Part shown: positions 22,363 through 30,529 of the stretch, piece after piece | Position numbering within the stretch: position 1 is the stretch's first letter | How the letters are laid out: the number at the start of each line of letters is the position of its first letter | Assembly (NCBI GenBank): GCA_017554105.1 | Contig: JAFZIY010000016.1 | Span: forward strand, 1 to 64,000 | Direction: 5' to 3' | DNA length: 64,000 bases | Source: Prevotella sp. | GTDB lineage: Bacteria; Bacteroidota; Bacteroidia; Bacteroidales; Bacteroidaceae | Notes under the pieces: generated by a model | Told to the model about the DNA's origin: nothing | Database searches by the model: none | The model's input: the letters and a program-made list of their open reading frames with translations, nothing else | Translations under genes and position numbers: made by a program

Positions 22363-23625
22363 ATGAAACAGGAAGACTGGACATCAAGACTGAGAGAGAG
22401 GCTGGAGAACCATGAGACTCCCGCCCCCGAGGGATTGTGGCAGCAGATAGAGTCGGCTCTTCCTACTGGGCGCAAGGCAAAGGTGACGCCACTGAAGAAG
22501 TGGATTGCTGCTGCCGCGGCCGTTATGCTTGTCGGTGGAGTAGGGCTTGGCCTGTTATGGAAGAGTGACAATAGCGAGAATGTCGTTGCGCGTGACGTAG
22601 TCAATTCCGTTAGTGATGTCTTTGACAATAAGTCAAATAGTAGTTCTGATGACATCTCCAATACCGATATTTCTGATGAGTTAGTTGCTCAGGCTACTTC
22701 AAGTAAGAGTGAGAACGTACGCATCAGTGTTGGAAATAAATACTTTATCGTGTCATCTCAAGTTATTGATGGTGAACCTGTTGGGTTCTCTATTAAAGTA
22801 GAAGATAAGATAAATGAGATACAAGATGCAGAAGAGGAATATGCGTCAATGGAGTCGCGCAAGGAGAATCTTCAACGCTCAATGCGAAGTTCATCTATGC
22901 CGCTACAACAGCCCCCTGCTAACAATCACTTGGCATCCAGCAAAAGGACCCACTTCTATCAGCGCTTTTCTGCTGGCCTTGCTGCAGGAAGTGTGGCATT
23001 GGTCAACAGCAAGAGCACCACAGGTGTGCTTATGAGTCCGGTAATGCTTTCTCCTTATAGGGATGGCGGTGTTGCTGAGGGCAGTAGCATGGTTATGAGT
23101 TCTCCGTCTCTCCTTCCCGATTTCGAGGAACATACCGAACATAAGGCGCCCCTGACATTAGGACTGAAGTTGGGTTATAGCATAACACCGAGGATGTGGG
23201 TTGAGTCGGGTGTGCAGTATAGCAAGTTGTCATCTACGTTTGTTCGGGAGATGCGTGGCAGTGAACTCACATCTGAGCAGGCACTCCATTATGTCGGTGT
23301 TCCACTGGGTGTTGGTTATCGTATCTTTGATGTCGGTCCATTGTCATTCTATGGCCTTGCAGGTGCTCAGGCAGATTTCAACGTGAAGGCAAAGAGCAGT
23401 GTAGAGGGTGTTGAGACAGACGGTGTGAAGGACGATGTGCAGTTCTCTGCAAATGCTGCCCTTGGTGCGCAGGTGAAGATTACGCCTCATCTTGGAGTAT
23501 ATGTTGAGCCTGGTGCGCGCTATTACTTTGACAATGGAAGTAATGTCCAGAACTACTTCAAGGACAAGAAACTTAACTTCAACCTCCAAGTCGGTGCTCG
23601 CTGGAATATCGGAGGGAAAAAATAA
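22363..23625 (+). CDS. Anti-sigma-like N-terminus fused to an outer-membrane beta-barrel-like domain
   Basis: 420 residues. The N-terminal cytosolic segment (MKQEDWTSRLRERLENHETP, ...PEGLWQQIESALP) is typical of Bacteroidetes proteins encoded after ECF sigma genes. A single membrane helix (WIAAAAAVMLVGGVGLGLLW, about residues 47-66) precedes a long Ser/Asn/Asp-rich linker. The C-terminal 200 residues look like a porin-type beta-barrel (YQRFSAGLAAGSVALVN, LGLKLGYSITPRMWVESGVQYSKL, YGLAGAQADFNVKAK, VYVEPGARYYFDNGS, NLQVGARWNIGGKK, ending in an aromatic/Lys strand). It starts directly after the sigma stop codon. How one chain holds both an inner-membrane helix and a barrel-like domain is unclear. 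Confidence 0.78.
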   Translation: MKQEDWTSRLRERLENHETPAPEGLWQQIESALPTGRKAKVTPLKKWIAAAAAVMLVGGVGLGLLWKSDNSENVVARDVVNSVSDVFDNKSNSSSDDISNTDISDELVAQATSSKSENVRISVGNKYFIVSSQVIDGEPVGFSIKVEDKINEIQDAEEEYASMESRKENLQRSMRSSSMPLQQPPANNHLASSKRTHFYQRFSAGLAAGSVALVNSKSTTGVLMSPVMLSPYRDGGVAEGSSMVMSSPSLLPDFEEHTEHKAPLTLGLKLGYSITPRMWVESGVQYSKLSSTFVREMRGSELTSEQALHYVGVPLGVGYRIFDVGPLSFYGLAGAQADFNVKAKSSVEGVETDGVKDDVQFSANAALGAQVKITPHLGVYVEPGARYYFDNGSNVQNYFKDKKLNFNLQVGARWNIGGKK

Positions 23626-23676
23626 AAGGCAACTATATACTATTTCCCCATTGGGATGTGATAATATATAGTTGCC
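23621..23676 (-). terminator. Hairpin between convergent genes
   Basis: GGCAACTATATA (23628-23639) and TATATAGTTGCC (23665-23676) form a perfect 12-bp stem. On the minus strand the stem is followed by TTTTATTTTTT, so it best fits termination of the leftward gene at 23697. Confidence 0.7.
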
Positions 23677-23696
23677 AATTAATAGTAGCGAATGGT

Positions 23697-24743
23697 TTAT
23701 TCACCGTAGAAACGTATCTTCTTGCGGTCTGCGCGATATTTTTTCAAGGCATTGTGCATCTTGTTGACGGTGCCGCCATATTGACCGACGGTTCCGGCAT
23801 CTATAAGAGCCTGATAAATGATGTTCAGATGCTTGTCCATTTCTTCCACTGAAGCATCAGCGTAGCGGAGCATCTTTGCCAAGTCGCGTGTTGACTGACG
23901 TTTTTGCTTGTAATGGTTGAGGGTTGCCTGGGCATTGCCAATCATGGTGCTGTATTCGGTGTAGCCATTCTGGTGCAACATCTTCCTTGCACTTGCCAAC
24001 TCACTCGACATTACAGCTACCTGCCCATCAAGATAATTCAATAGGTTCTCGATGTCGGCATAGTCCACATCCTCGTACTTTATATCTTTCTTCATTGAAC
24101 CGCCCGCGTCGCCTTCATCATCGCCGCCACCTTTAATAGAACCACCGCGACGACTGTTCCTGTCAACCTCATCCTCTTGGTGCTGACGTTCTTTTTCGGC
24201 ATCATATTGGGCCATCTCAAGATTTTGGAGATTCTTCTTTATTTCTTCTCTGGTAAGTCTGCTGCTTTCTGAAAGTGCGCCCTTGGGCACGTCACCATCT
24301 ATCAACCAGTCATCATCATCAGTCTCAAGCCAGTTCTTCACCTCTGTTGTTTCTGGTTTGTCACGACCTAAGAAGTTGCCGGTATCGTCCTTCCAGATGT
24401 AACATCCACGTCTGCTGTCCCATTCCTTGTGAACCCAAGTGTTGTTCTTGTCACCGTCGAAAAAAACATTCTTGTCAATGTCTTGGGCGGGCTTCATGTT
24501 CTCATCACGGCATAAGAAACTACCCATGCCAGTCTTCCATACATATCCTCCGTATTTCGAATCATATTCTTTATGAACGCCGGGAGCCTCAGTGTTCACA
24601 TATGACGTCCCACCTTCGTCATTTTCCAAATACAGTTTGGGATTGTAGCCCTGTGCCAATAGGGTGATGAAGGGGATGGCAAATGCTAGCAGCAAATATA
24701 AAAGCCGCCGGAAATGTCTTGTAGAATTATCGGTCTTTTTCAT
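23697..24743 (-). CDS. Secreted protein with duplicated WG-like motif and coiled-coil C-terminus
   Basis: 348 residues with an N-terminal signal peptide (LLYLLLAFAIPFITLLAQG). The first half contains two tandem ~40-residue repeats, HKEYDSKYGGYVWKTGMGSF and HKEWDSRRGCYIWKDDTGNF, each followed by LxRD. A charged linker with a Gly/Asp-rich stretch (RRGGSIKGGGDDEGDAGGS) leads to a long helical domain (LLNYLDGQVAVMSSELASARKMLH...). No family recognised. It is encoded 3 bp after the lipoprotein gene at 24747, so the two probably act together in the periplasm or outer membrane. Confidence 0.65.
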   Translation of the reverse strand: MKKTDNSTRHFRRLLYLLLAFAIPFITLLAQGYNPKLYLENDEGGTSYVNTEAPGVHKEYDSKYGGYVWKTGMGSFLCRDENMKPAQDIDKNVFFDGDKNNTWVHKEWDSRRGCYIWKDDTGNFLGRDKPETTEVKNWLETDDDDWLIDGDVPKGALSESSRLTREEIKKNLQNLEMAQYDAEKERQHQEDEVDRNSRRGGSIKGGGDDEGDAGGSMKKDIKYEDVDYADIENLLNYLDGQVAVMSSELASARKMLHQNGYTEYSTMIGNAQATLNHYKQKRQSTRDLAKMLRYADASVEEMDKHLNIIYQALIDAGTVGQYGGTVNKMHNALKKYRADRKKIRFYGE

Positions 24744-24746
24744 AAC

Positions 24747-25202
24747 TTATTTCTTTTTCGGTGAATCGTCGTCAGCCCACATGGCGGCGCGGAAAGTCTT
24801 GCCGACCATGTATGTGAGGGTTGATCCGGGTTTTATACTGTTAATAACATATTTCACCGTTTTTTCATTATTACTTACGGTGCCTTCTGAGGTTTTCACA
24901 CTCGTGGTGTGAACCAATACGACAAACTTTTCTTTCTGGCTTAACTTCCACTGGCCACTCACAAGAGCTTTCTTGCCGTCGCTGGTCTGAGTGTAGTTTT
25001 CATAGTCACCATTACCATAGAAGCACTCGATGCCCTCTGGCCATTCAGAATGTGTGTCGCTGTCGTAGTCTTTATAGTGCCACGAGCCGATGAGCCAATA
25101 GTCCCATGAGGCATCTTTGGCAGCAGATTGCTCTTTCTTGTCAAACAAGAAACATGAGCACATCATCAGTGAACAGAATGTAATTAGAATAATATTCTTC
25201 AT
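24747..25202 (-). CDS. Hypothetical lipoprotein
   Basis: 151 residues. The signal peptide IILITFCSLMMCSC carries a lipobox-like MCSC (Cys near residue 16). The mature protein is beta-rich (DYWLIGSWHYKDYDSD, ECFYGNGDYENYTQTSDGKKALVSGQWKLSQ, KTVKYVINSIKPGSTLTYM), compatible with a lipocalin-like fold: the GSWHY/GQWKL pattern resembles lipocalin-type lipoproteins of Bacteroides. It is the first gene of a two-gene leftward unit with the WG-motif protein. Promoter element at 25266-25273. Confidence 0.65.
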   Translation of the reverse strand: MKNIILITFCSLMMCSCFLFDKKEQSAAKDASWDYWLIGSWHYKDYDSDTHSEWPEGIECFYGNGDYENYTQTSDGKKALVSGQWKLSQKEKFVVLVHTTSVKTSEGTVSNNEKTVKYVINSIKPGSTLTYMVGKTFRAAMWADDDSPKKK

Positions 25203-25265
25203 AATTATTGTAGGTTAGTAATGTCAATATTTGATTAAAATGTCATTCAAAAAACAGTATCACTG

Positions 25266-25273
25266 CAAAGATA
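25266..25273 (-). promoter_or_regulatory. -7 element for the lipoprotein/WG-motif pair
   Basis: CAAAGATA, read on the minus strand as TATCTTTG, 64 bp upstream of the start at 25202. Confidence 0.55.
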
Positions 25274-25298
25274 GTAAAAGAATGGATATGACGACTCT

Positions 25299-25344
25299 CA
25301 AAAAATGCAAATCAACTCCCAATTCATGAAATGATAGTTGATTT
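25299..25344 (-). terminator. Probable terminator of the dTDP-sugar cluster
   Basis: AAATCAACT (25309-25317) and AGTTGATTT (25336-25344) form a 9-bp stem. On the minus strand GCATTTTTT follows, about 80 bp beyond the stop of the fdtB-like gene. Confidence 0.55.
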
Positions 25345-25421
25345 ACCGTTTTTACGCAGTTTTTATTTTCTATTGTATACCTCAGTATGCAAATCAAGGA
25401 ATAGTTACACTCTATATGAGC

Positions 25422-26528
25422 CTACACATTATTGGAAATCCCGTTTAATACCCTGACGACTTCTTCTACTTCGCTATTTGTCATGGCCTGATTACATGGC
25501 AGACTGAGTTCTTCGCGATGGATTTTCTCCGTCACAGGCAGGCTTAGCCCACTTAGTTCCCTATAGCATTCTTGTTTGTGTGGAGGAATCGGATAGTGAA
25601 TCATAGTCATTACTCCATGCCCCTTCAGTTGCTGTTGCAGTTCGTTGCGATGACTGCAGAGTATAGGGAATATGTGGTGAACACTACGTTGGCAATACTG
25701 AAGTGAAGGAACGGTGATTTCGGGATTGCTTATGTTCTTGTGATAATACAATGCAATGTCACGTCGCCGTTTGTTATCCTCCTCAAGATATTTCAGTTTG
25801 ACAGAGAGCACAGCAGCCTGAATCTCGTCAAGCCTGCTGTTTCTTCCCTTATAATGGAACACATATTTCTGTGATGAACCATAGCTGCCGAGTGCCCTGA
25901 CCACTTCTGCAAGTTTGTCGTCATCAGTCGTTACAGCACCACCATCACCCAACGCACCGAGGTTTTTGCCAGGATAGAAGCTATAGGCAGATGCCCACCC
26001 CTGACCCCTCCCTGAGGAGGGGAGGTTTAGGCCGTGTGATTGGGCACAGTCTTCGATTAACTTTACGTTGTAACGTTTGCAAATCTCTCCTATCTTGTCA
26101 GTATATGCAGGGTATCCATATAGATTTACTATCATTATGGCTCGGGTACGTTCTGTTATTGCTTGTTCTATTAATGTGTCGTCTATCTGGAAGGTGTCTA
26201 TGAGTGGCTCCACAAGTACTGGTTTCAGACGATTTTCTGTGATGGAGAGTATTGTGGCGATATATGTGTTTGCAGGTACAATCACTTCGTCACCCTCACA
26301 CATTACTCCTAATTCCATATATGCGCGAAGTATTAATGTCAGAGCATCGAGCCCGTTTGCAACACCAACGCAGTGACGACATCCCAGATACTTTGAGAAC
26401 TCTTGCTCAAAGTGTTTGACACTTTCACCATGGATATACCATCCGCTTTCTACAACACGTCTTATGGCGTCTTGTATCTCTTCGCCGTGTATGGCGTTTA
26501 TTCTCTTCAGATTTAAATATTCTATCAT
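25422..26528 (-). CDS. DegT/DnrJ/EryC1/StrS sugar aminotransferase, FdtB-like
   Basis: A 368-residue PLP-dependent enzyme that aminates a nucleotide-linked keto sugar. Conserved features are VKHFEQEFSKYLGCRHCVGV at the N-terminus, GDEVIVPANTYIATILSI, LIEDCAQSHG, and the PLP lysine in SFYPGKNLGALGDGGAV. The rest matches FdtB/QdtB types. With an FdtA-like isomerase at 30110 and RmlB at 32187, the likely product is dTDP-3-amino-3,6-dideoxyhexose (Fucp3N or its gluco epimer). Between SHG and ASAYSFYPGK there is an in-frame insert of about 13 residues (LNLPSSGRGQGW) encoded by an R2 palindrome. The insert precedes the PLP lysine loop, so activity is worth testing. Confidence 0.85.
   Translation of the reverse strand: MIEYLNLKRINAIHGEEIQDAIRRVVESGWYIHGESVKHFEQEFSKYLGCRHCVGVANGLDALTLILRAYMELGVMCEGDEVIVPANTYIATILSITENRLKPVLVEPLIDTFQIDDTLIEQAITERTRAIMIVNLYGYPAYTDKIGEICKRYNVKLIEDCAQSHGLNLPSSGRGQGWASAYSFYPGKNLGALGDGGAVTTDDDKLAEVVRALGSYGSSQKYVFHYKGRNSRLDEIQAAVLSVKLKYLEEDNKRRRDIALYYHKNISNPEITVPSLQYCQRSVHHIFPILCSHRNELQQQLKGHGVMTMIHYPIPPHKQECYRELSGLSLPVTEKIHREELSLPCNQAMTNSEVEEVVRVLNGISNNV
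25994..26032. repeat. R2 GC-palindrome inside the aminotransferase gene, in frame
   Basis: CCCCTCC-CTGA-GGAGGGG (26005-26022) lies inside a longer CCCACCCCTGA...GGTTTAGGCC element. The same CCCACCCC-x3-CCCCTCC pattern is intergenic at 10933-10960. It inserts a GLNLPSSGRGQGW-type peptide in the protein. Confidence 0.75.
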
Positions 26529-26533
26529 TCTAG

Positions 26534-28012
26534 TTATGGATTATCAGGTGATGAGTTATGGGGTTTGGAGGTTAGGAGTTTTTTCCTCAAAGCCTTATAT
26601 ACCAGGGCGATGCTTACTATACAGAGTATGGAGCCCACGGAATACATGTATACTCCGTTGAGGGTACGCACGATGATGAAGATGGCTATGCCGATGAGCA
26701 TTTGTGGAATGAGCAGGTATAGCAACTTGGTGTCAAATGAGTAGTTGTATCTGTACTTGCAGATAATGGCAGACTGCAGAAGATACTCTATGTAAGTGAT
26801 AAAGTATGCCAAGCCCAGACCGTTTATTCCCCATTTGTAGTAGCACAGTAGTGTTACTATTAGTTCAAACAACTTGGAAGTGAACTCATTTAGCCAGAAT
26901 GCCTTAGTGTCACCTTTGGCAAGGAACGTGTATCCGAGACACAGAGCCGGTCCTCTGAGAAATGCTCCAAACATGGCAATCTGCATCATTGTGGACGCAA
27001 GAAGGAATTTCGGGGAAAGGAATATGAACACAACAAGTTCGGAGAACATCGTGAACAGGGCGAGAATAGGACCCAGAAACACAAGTGAGATATGCATTTG
27101 CTGGTTTATGGCATTGTTGAATGCGTTGACATCACGTGAACATGCGGATAGTCGCGGGTAGTATTCAGAACTTATTGCAGCGAAAACCATGCTCACTGCG
27201 GTGTCAACAATCATGAATCCCGACCTGTAAATGCCAACGTCGAATGTACTTCCGATATGGTTAACGAAAATACAAATGAGATAGGTCGTCAGCATTGAAA
27301 AGAATCCCTGCAAAGTGACGAAGAATCCAAGACGTATGATGTTGCGACCTTCTTTAATAGCGACTTTATTTGTAACGGGTACTTTCTCGTATTTTATCTT
27401 GCGTGCGTAATATCTTGAAATGAGGAAAACGGCTATGGAGGTAATCGCTATAGCGGGCACAATACCGTCGTTGTGCCAGAAGAAATATAGAGGTACAGAA
27501 ATGACAAGTGAGACAATGCTTCCATATATTGCTGACTTTGCAAGCATTTTCATCTTTCTTGTGCTTTGCATTAGCACGTTGTTTCCGTTGCTCATCTGAT
27601 TCATAAGTACGGAACATGAAAGGACCAGGAAAGCAATAGTGTAGTTGAAATTACCGAAGGTCAGATAACTCCATAAAGGAGAAAGAAGTAGGCACAGCAA
27701 CATGCCGATTACAGCCGTAAGACGTATTAGTCGGAAAAAAACAGATGCAGCCTTGTTGAATGCCTGCTTGTCTCCAGAACTGTCGGCAAGCGACAGGTTG
27801 CGCACGGCAGTCTGTGTGATACCTACGTTACAGATGGTGAGAATAAGTTGGATGAGAGAGTTAAGAAGTCCGATGATTCCAATACCATCTGGTCCGAGAA
27901 GCACAGCGACAATCTTCGACTTAACTATGTATATGAAAGACTGAAAAAACTGAACACCCCCAAAAATGGAGGTGAACTTCAGTCCCTCTTTATAGCTGTT
28001 GTCGCTTTTCAT
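26534..28012 (-). CDS. Polysaccharide flippase, Wzx-like (MATE-fold/PST family)
   Basis: A 492-residue integral membrane protein with about 12-14 helices. It starts KFTSIFGGVQFFQSFIYIVKSKIVAVLLGPDGIGIIGLLNS, the characteristic Wzx opening. Further hydrophobic segments include FILSCSVLMNQMSNGNNVLM and LIPQMLIGIAIFIIVRTL. It would flip undecaprenyl-linked oligosaccharide across the inner membrane for O-antigen, capsule or another surface glycan. It sits 5 bp ahead of the aminotransferase gene and directly after the sulfotransferase-like gene. Its last residues (LTSKPHNSSPDNP) come from low-complexity, repeat-like DNA. Confidence 0.85.
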   Translation of the reverse strand: MKSDNSYKEGLKFTSIFGGVQFFQSFIYIVKSKIVAVLLGPDGIGIIGLLNSLIQLILTICNVGITQTAVRNLSLADSSGDKQAFNKAASVFFRLIRLTAVIGMLLCLLLSPLWSYLTFGNFNYTIAFLVLSCSVLMNQMSNGNNVLMQSTRKMKMLAKSAIYGSIVSLVISVPLYFFWHNDGIVPAIAITSIAVFLISRYYARKIKYEKVPVTNKVAIKEGRNIIRLGFFVTLQGFFSMLTTYLICIFVNHIGSTFDVGIYRSGFMIVDTAVSMVFAAISSEYYPRLSACSRDVNAFNNAINQQMHISLVFLGPILALFTMFSELVVFIFLSPKFLLASTMMQIAMFGAFLRGPALCLGYTFLAKGDTKAFWLNEFTSKLFELIVTLLCYYKWGINGLGLAYFITYIEYLLQSAIICKYRYNYSFDTKLLYLLIPQMLIGIAIFIIVRTLNGVYMYSVGSILCIVSIALVYKALRKKLLTSKPHNSSPDNP

Positions 28013-28027
28013 GTCGTTGGCTATTGT

Positions 28028-29143
28028 TTATGTGGGTGTTTCGTAACAATATTCTTTTAGATTGTCGTAAATGAACTTATATTTTTCGTTGTCTTCTGGA
28101 TGCTGTTTCCAAAGTCCTACGAGTCTTTTCGAAACATCGGGGTCGAAAGCTTTGCGTTTGTGAACGTGGTTCTCTGAGTTTATGCCTAGGAAGTCTGTTA
28201 CGCGATTCTTTTCTTTTTCATAGTCTAGCACAAAGTCCTCGTAGCGTACAGACAGATATTCATGGCTATGTAAATCGAACTTTTCAGTGGAAAGACGTAT
28301 CCATTCAACGAACGTTTCAATATCGGTATGGGGAATCCATTCCACGTTTCTCATCTTAGAGAATGCATATATGTCTCTCGGGTCACGATATACTACAATG
28401 ACTTTTATGTTAGGCAAATATTCAAGATAGCGTTCCATGTCGAACTCCAGATCGCAGAAGAACTGGTCGAGTGCTATATGTTCTATCTCTTTAGATAAGT
28501 TGAAGGAATTGAACAGTTCGTTCAGGAAGTGTCGGCACAGCGTGCGATAACTCTCTCTGTCGAAATGCTTCATTGTGAATATGGTAGAGCCTTTCTCTGT
28601 TATGGGACTGAGTGCCGCATTGTAGTATTTCTGTTTAAGGTTAGGCAGCATGAAGTTAGTTATCTGTGCCAGGAACTTGAACACAGCAGGACGCACCTCG
28701 GGAGAGTTCCGATACATTAACGAGTGCTCCATGATACTTACAAAGCGGTTTATCACACTGTCGTTATGGAATATGTTGCTGGAGTCGATGTACTTTTCGA
28801 TATCGAACAATCCGCCAGAAAGATGTGGAAAGGTGACCTCGTATGAATACTCATCGTCTTCCGCCACACTTGCTATCTTCTCAACATCACCGAAGACCTG
28901 TATGTTGCGCATTTCGCGAAGGAAATCGAGAACGGCACTCGAACCACTGTTGCCGAAGCCCTGTACGGCAATTATGCTTTTATATCTTGAAGGCTCTTCC
29001 TTAAGTTTAGTATCGCCATTATTGCGCAGGTATTCAAGATAGGCGTCAACAAGAAGATGTCCGTTCTTCTTGTCGCGGTAATGGCGCATATCGTTTTCCA
29101 GCCCGTAAGGGATAATGTATTTAATTATTTCTCTTAAAGTCAT
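28028..29143 (-). CDS. Sulfotransferase-like protein (PAPS-dependent type)
   Basis: 371 residues. The N-terminal half has the 5'-phosphosulfate-binding-like loop IIAVQGFGNSGSSAVLDFL (about residues 57-75). Near residue 250 is KVIVVYRDPRDIYAFSKM, the classic 3'-phosphate-binding R-x-P-R-D segment of sulfotransferases, followed by the VRYEDFVLDYEKEKNRV motif typical of the family. No membrane helix. In a sugar-nucleotide/flippase cluster it probably sulfates a glycan or lipid precursor in the cytoplasm; the acceptor is unknown. No sulfate-activation genes are nearby. Confidence 0.75.
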   Translation of the reverse strand: MTLREIIKYIIPYGLENDMRHYRDKKNGHLLVDAYLEYLRNNGDTKLKEEPSRYKSIIAVQGFGNSGSSAVLDFLREMRNIQVFGDVEKIASVAEDDEYSYEVTFPHLSGGLFDIEKYIDSSNIFHNDSVINRFVSIMEHSLMYRNSPEVRPAVFKFLAQITNFMLPNLKQKYYNAALSPITEKGSTIFTMKHFDRESYRTLCRHFLNELFNSFNLSKEIEHIALDQFFCDLEFDMERYLEYLPNIKVIVVYRDPRDIYAFSKMRNVEWIPHTDIETFVEWIRLSTEKFDLHSHEYLSVRYEDFVLDYEKEKNRVTDFLGINSENHVHKRKAFDPDVSKRLVGLWKQHPEDNEKYKFIYDNLKEYCYETPT

Positions 29144-29183
29144 TTACGTCTATCTTTTTTATACCTGAAGTCATTCTTGATGC

Positions 29184-30122
29184 CTAAAGGTTATATTCGT
29201 AGGTGTCGAAACATACAGCCCGTGCCCCGAAACCCTCTTTTTGATATAGAAGTTTCTCGTTTAGGAACGTACCATGCTTCTCCGTTGAGATGCCGAAATC
29301 GAAATAAGGATGTGTTATCAGCGAATCTCTGATTACTGTTTCAAATAACAGGTCAATGGAATGAATATCCCTTCCCCTGTCGTTTGCGGAAATATACTGA
29401 GAGTGTATCACTCTGTCATATACATATAGGACAGTACCTCCAACAATATTCTCTCCCTCTTTGGCTATTACTAACCGTATATTGTTGGGGAAACGCTGCT
29501 TAAGCAGTTGTATTTCTTCTATGGTATGGACTGGAACCACCCCATAGCGTTTTTTCAGGTTCTCAGTCAGGATATGCCAGAAGGTTTGAAAATCGTCGCT
29601 TTTAGTTATCGTAACACCCAATCCCTTTGCCTTTTTTGCACCATCTTTGCGTATGTGATACCATTTGTTGTAATGGTCTCGCGAGATAGTTGATGACAAT
29701 TCCCTCGCACATAACCTTGCACCGCATATCTTAATGATGGCATAAAGGTCTTCTTCTGATGGCTGTCGATGGAAAATCCATGGTGAAGGCTTATATACAA
29801 CTCGCCGTAAACCATCGTTGCGCAGACTGTTGTTTATTAAATTGAAGACATCGATGACGTCGACAGCCGTAGCCTTTTCGTTCATCACCAAACCTCCAAA
29901 GGTCAGTCCTTGGTGGGAATAGAATGTTTCGTCAGCGACATTACCTGGCAGAAGGGCATATAGTTTGCCACTTCGATATACCATAAGAGAATGATCGTTA
30001 AAACGTTTTGAATGATAGTCCATGTATTGCCTGTCGAAAAGGAAGGTCCCGTTTTTCGACTGTGCCACGAACATATTCCATTCGTTCTCCTGCTCTTTGG
30101 TATATCTCTTTATTTCGAACAT
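29184..30122 (-). CDS. GNAT/FemAB-type acyltransferase
   Basis: A 312-residue soluble protein with tandem GNAT-like folds in the style of FemAB/DUF4406-free CelD-type acetyltransferases. It has WNMFVAQSKNGTFLFDRQYMDYH at the N-terminus and KKGLGVTITKSDDFQTFWHIL, then LVIAKEGENIVGGTVLYVYD and ISANDRGRDIHSIDLLFETVIRD in the C-terminal half. Its position after the FdtA-like gene suggests that it N-acylates the dTDP-3-amino sugar, completing a Fucp3NAc-type residue. The more usual FdtC is a left-handed beta-helix hexapeptide enzyme, so this would be a non-orthologous replacement. Function is inferred from context. Confidence 0.68.
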   Translation of the reverse strand: MFEIKRYTKEQENEWNMFVAQSKNGTFLFDRQYMDYHSKRFNDHSLMVYRSGKLYALLPGNVADETFYSHQGLTFGGLVMNEKATAVDVIDVFNLINNSLRNDGLRRVVYKPSPWIFHRQPSEEDLYAIIKICGARLCARELSSTISRDHYNKWYHIRKDGAKKAKGLGVTITKSDDFQTFWHILTENLKKRYGVVPVHTIEEIQLLKQRFPNNIRLVIAKEGENIVGGTVLYVYDRVIHSQYISANDRGRDIHSIDLLFETVIRDSLITHPYFDFGISTEKHGTFLNEKLLYQKEGFGARAVCFDTYEYNL

Positions 30123-30520
30123 CCCACGTATTTTAGGAACTCGTCGTAGTCATAGATATAGTCTTCTTCCTCAAAACGGTGTGATGCAAGAACAAGACAT
30201 ACGGCACCTGACGAGAAATCGTCAAGGGTGCGCCAGATGCCTGTATCTATCAGTAGTCCTTGCCAGGGGTGGTTAAGGAGGTACTTCTTGCGTTCCTTTC
30301 CGTTGTCGAGTGTTACGGTGAAACTGCCACTCGTGGCAATCACAAGTTGTTTCAGTCGCTTGTGGGCATGACCGCCACGGCTCTCACCACCTGGTACATC
30401 ATATACCCAATAGGCACGCGCGATGTCGAAAGGAATTTGAGTGATGCCTTCTGCCACCGTGAGGTTACCTCTTGGGTCCTGTATTTTCTGAAGTTCTATA
30501 AGTTGTCCAAGTTCCTTCAT
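30110..30520 (-). CDS. FdtA/QdtA-like dTDP-sugar 3,4-ketoisomerase (cupin)
   Basis: A 136-residue single-cupin protein of the WxcM-like family. Conserved features are the N-terminal IQDPRGNLTVAEG, then PFDIARAYWVYDVPGGESRGGHAHKRL with the catalytic His pair, and SGSFTVTLDNGKE. WRTLDDFSSGAVCLVLASH and YIYDYDEFL complete the fold. It converts dTDP-4-keto-6-deoxyglucose to the 3-keto sugar; FdtA gives the galacto and QdtA the gluco product, and I cannot distinguish them by eye. Its 3' end overlaps the start of the acyltransferase gene by 13 bp. Confidence 0.88.
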   Translation of the reverse strand: MKELGQLIELQKIQDPRGNLTVAEGITQIPFDIARAYWVYDVPGGESRGGHAHKRLKQLVIATSGSFTVTLDNGKERKKYLLNHPWQGLLIDTGIWRTLDDFSSGAVCLVLASHRFEEEDYIYDYDEFLKYVGCSK

Positions 30521-30529
30521 CTCATGTCT

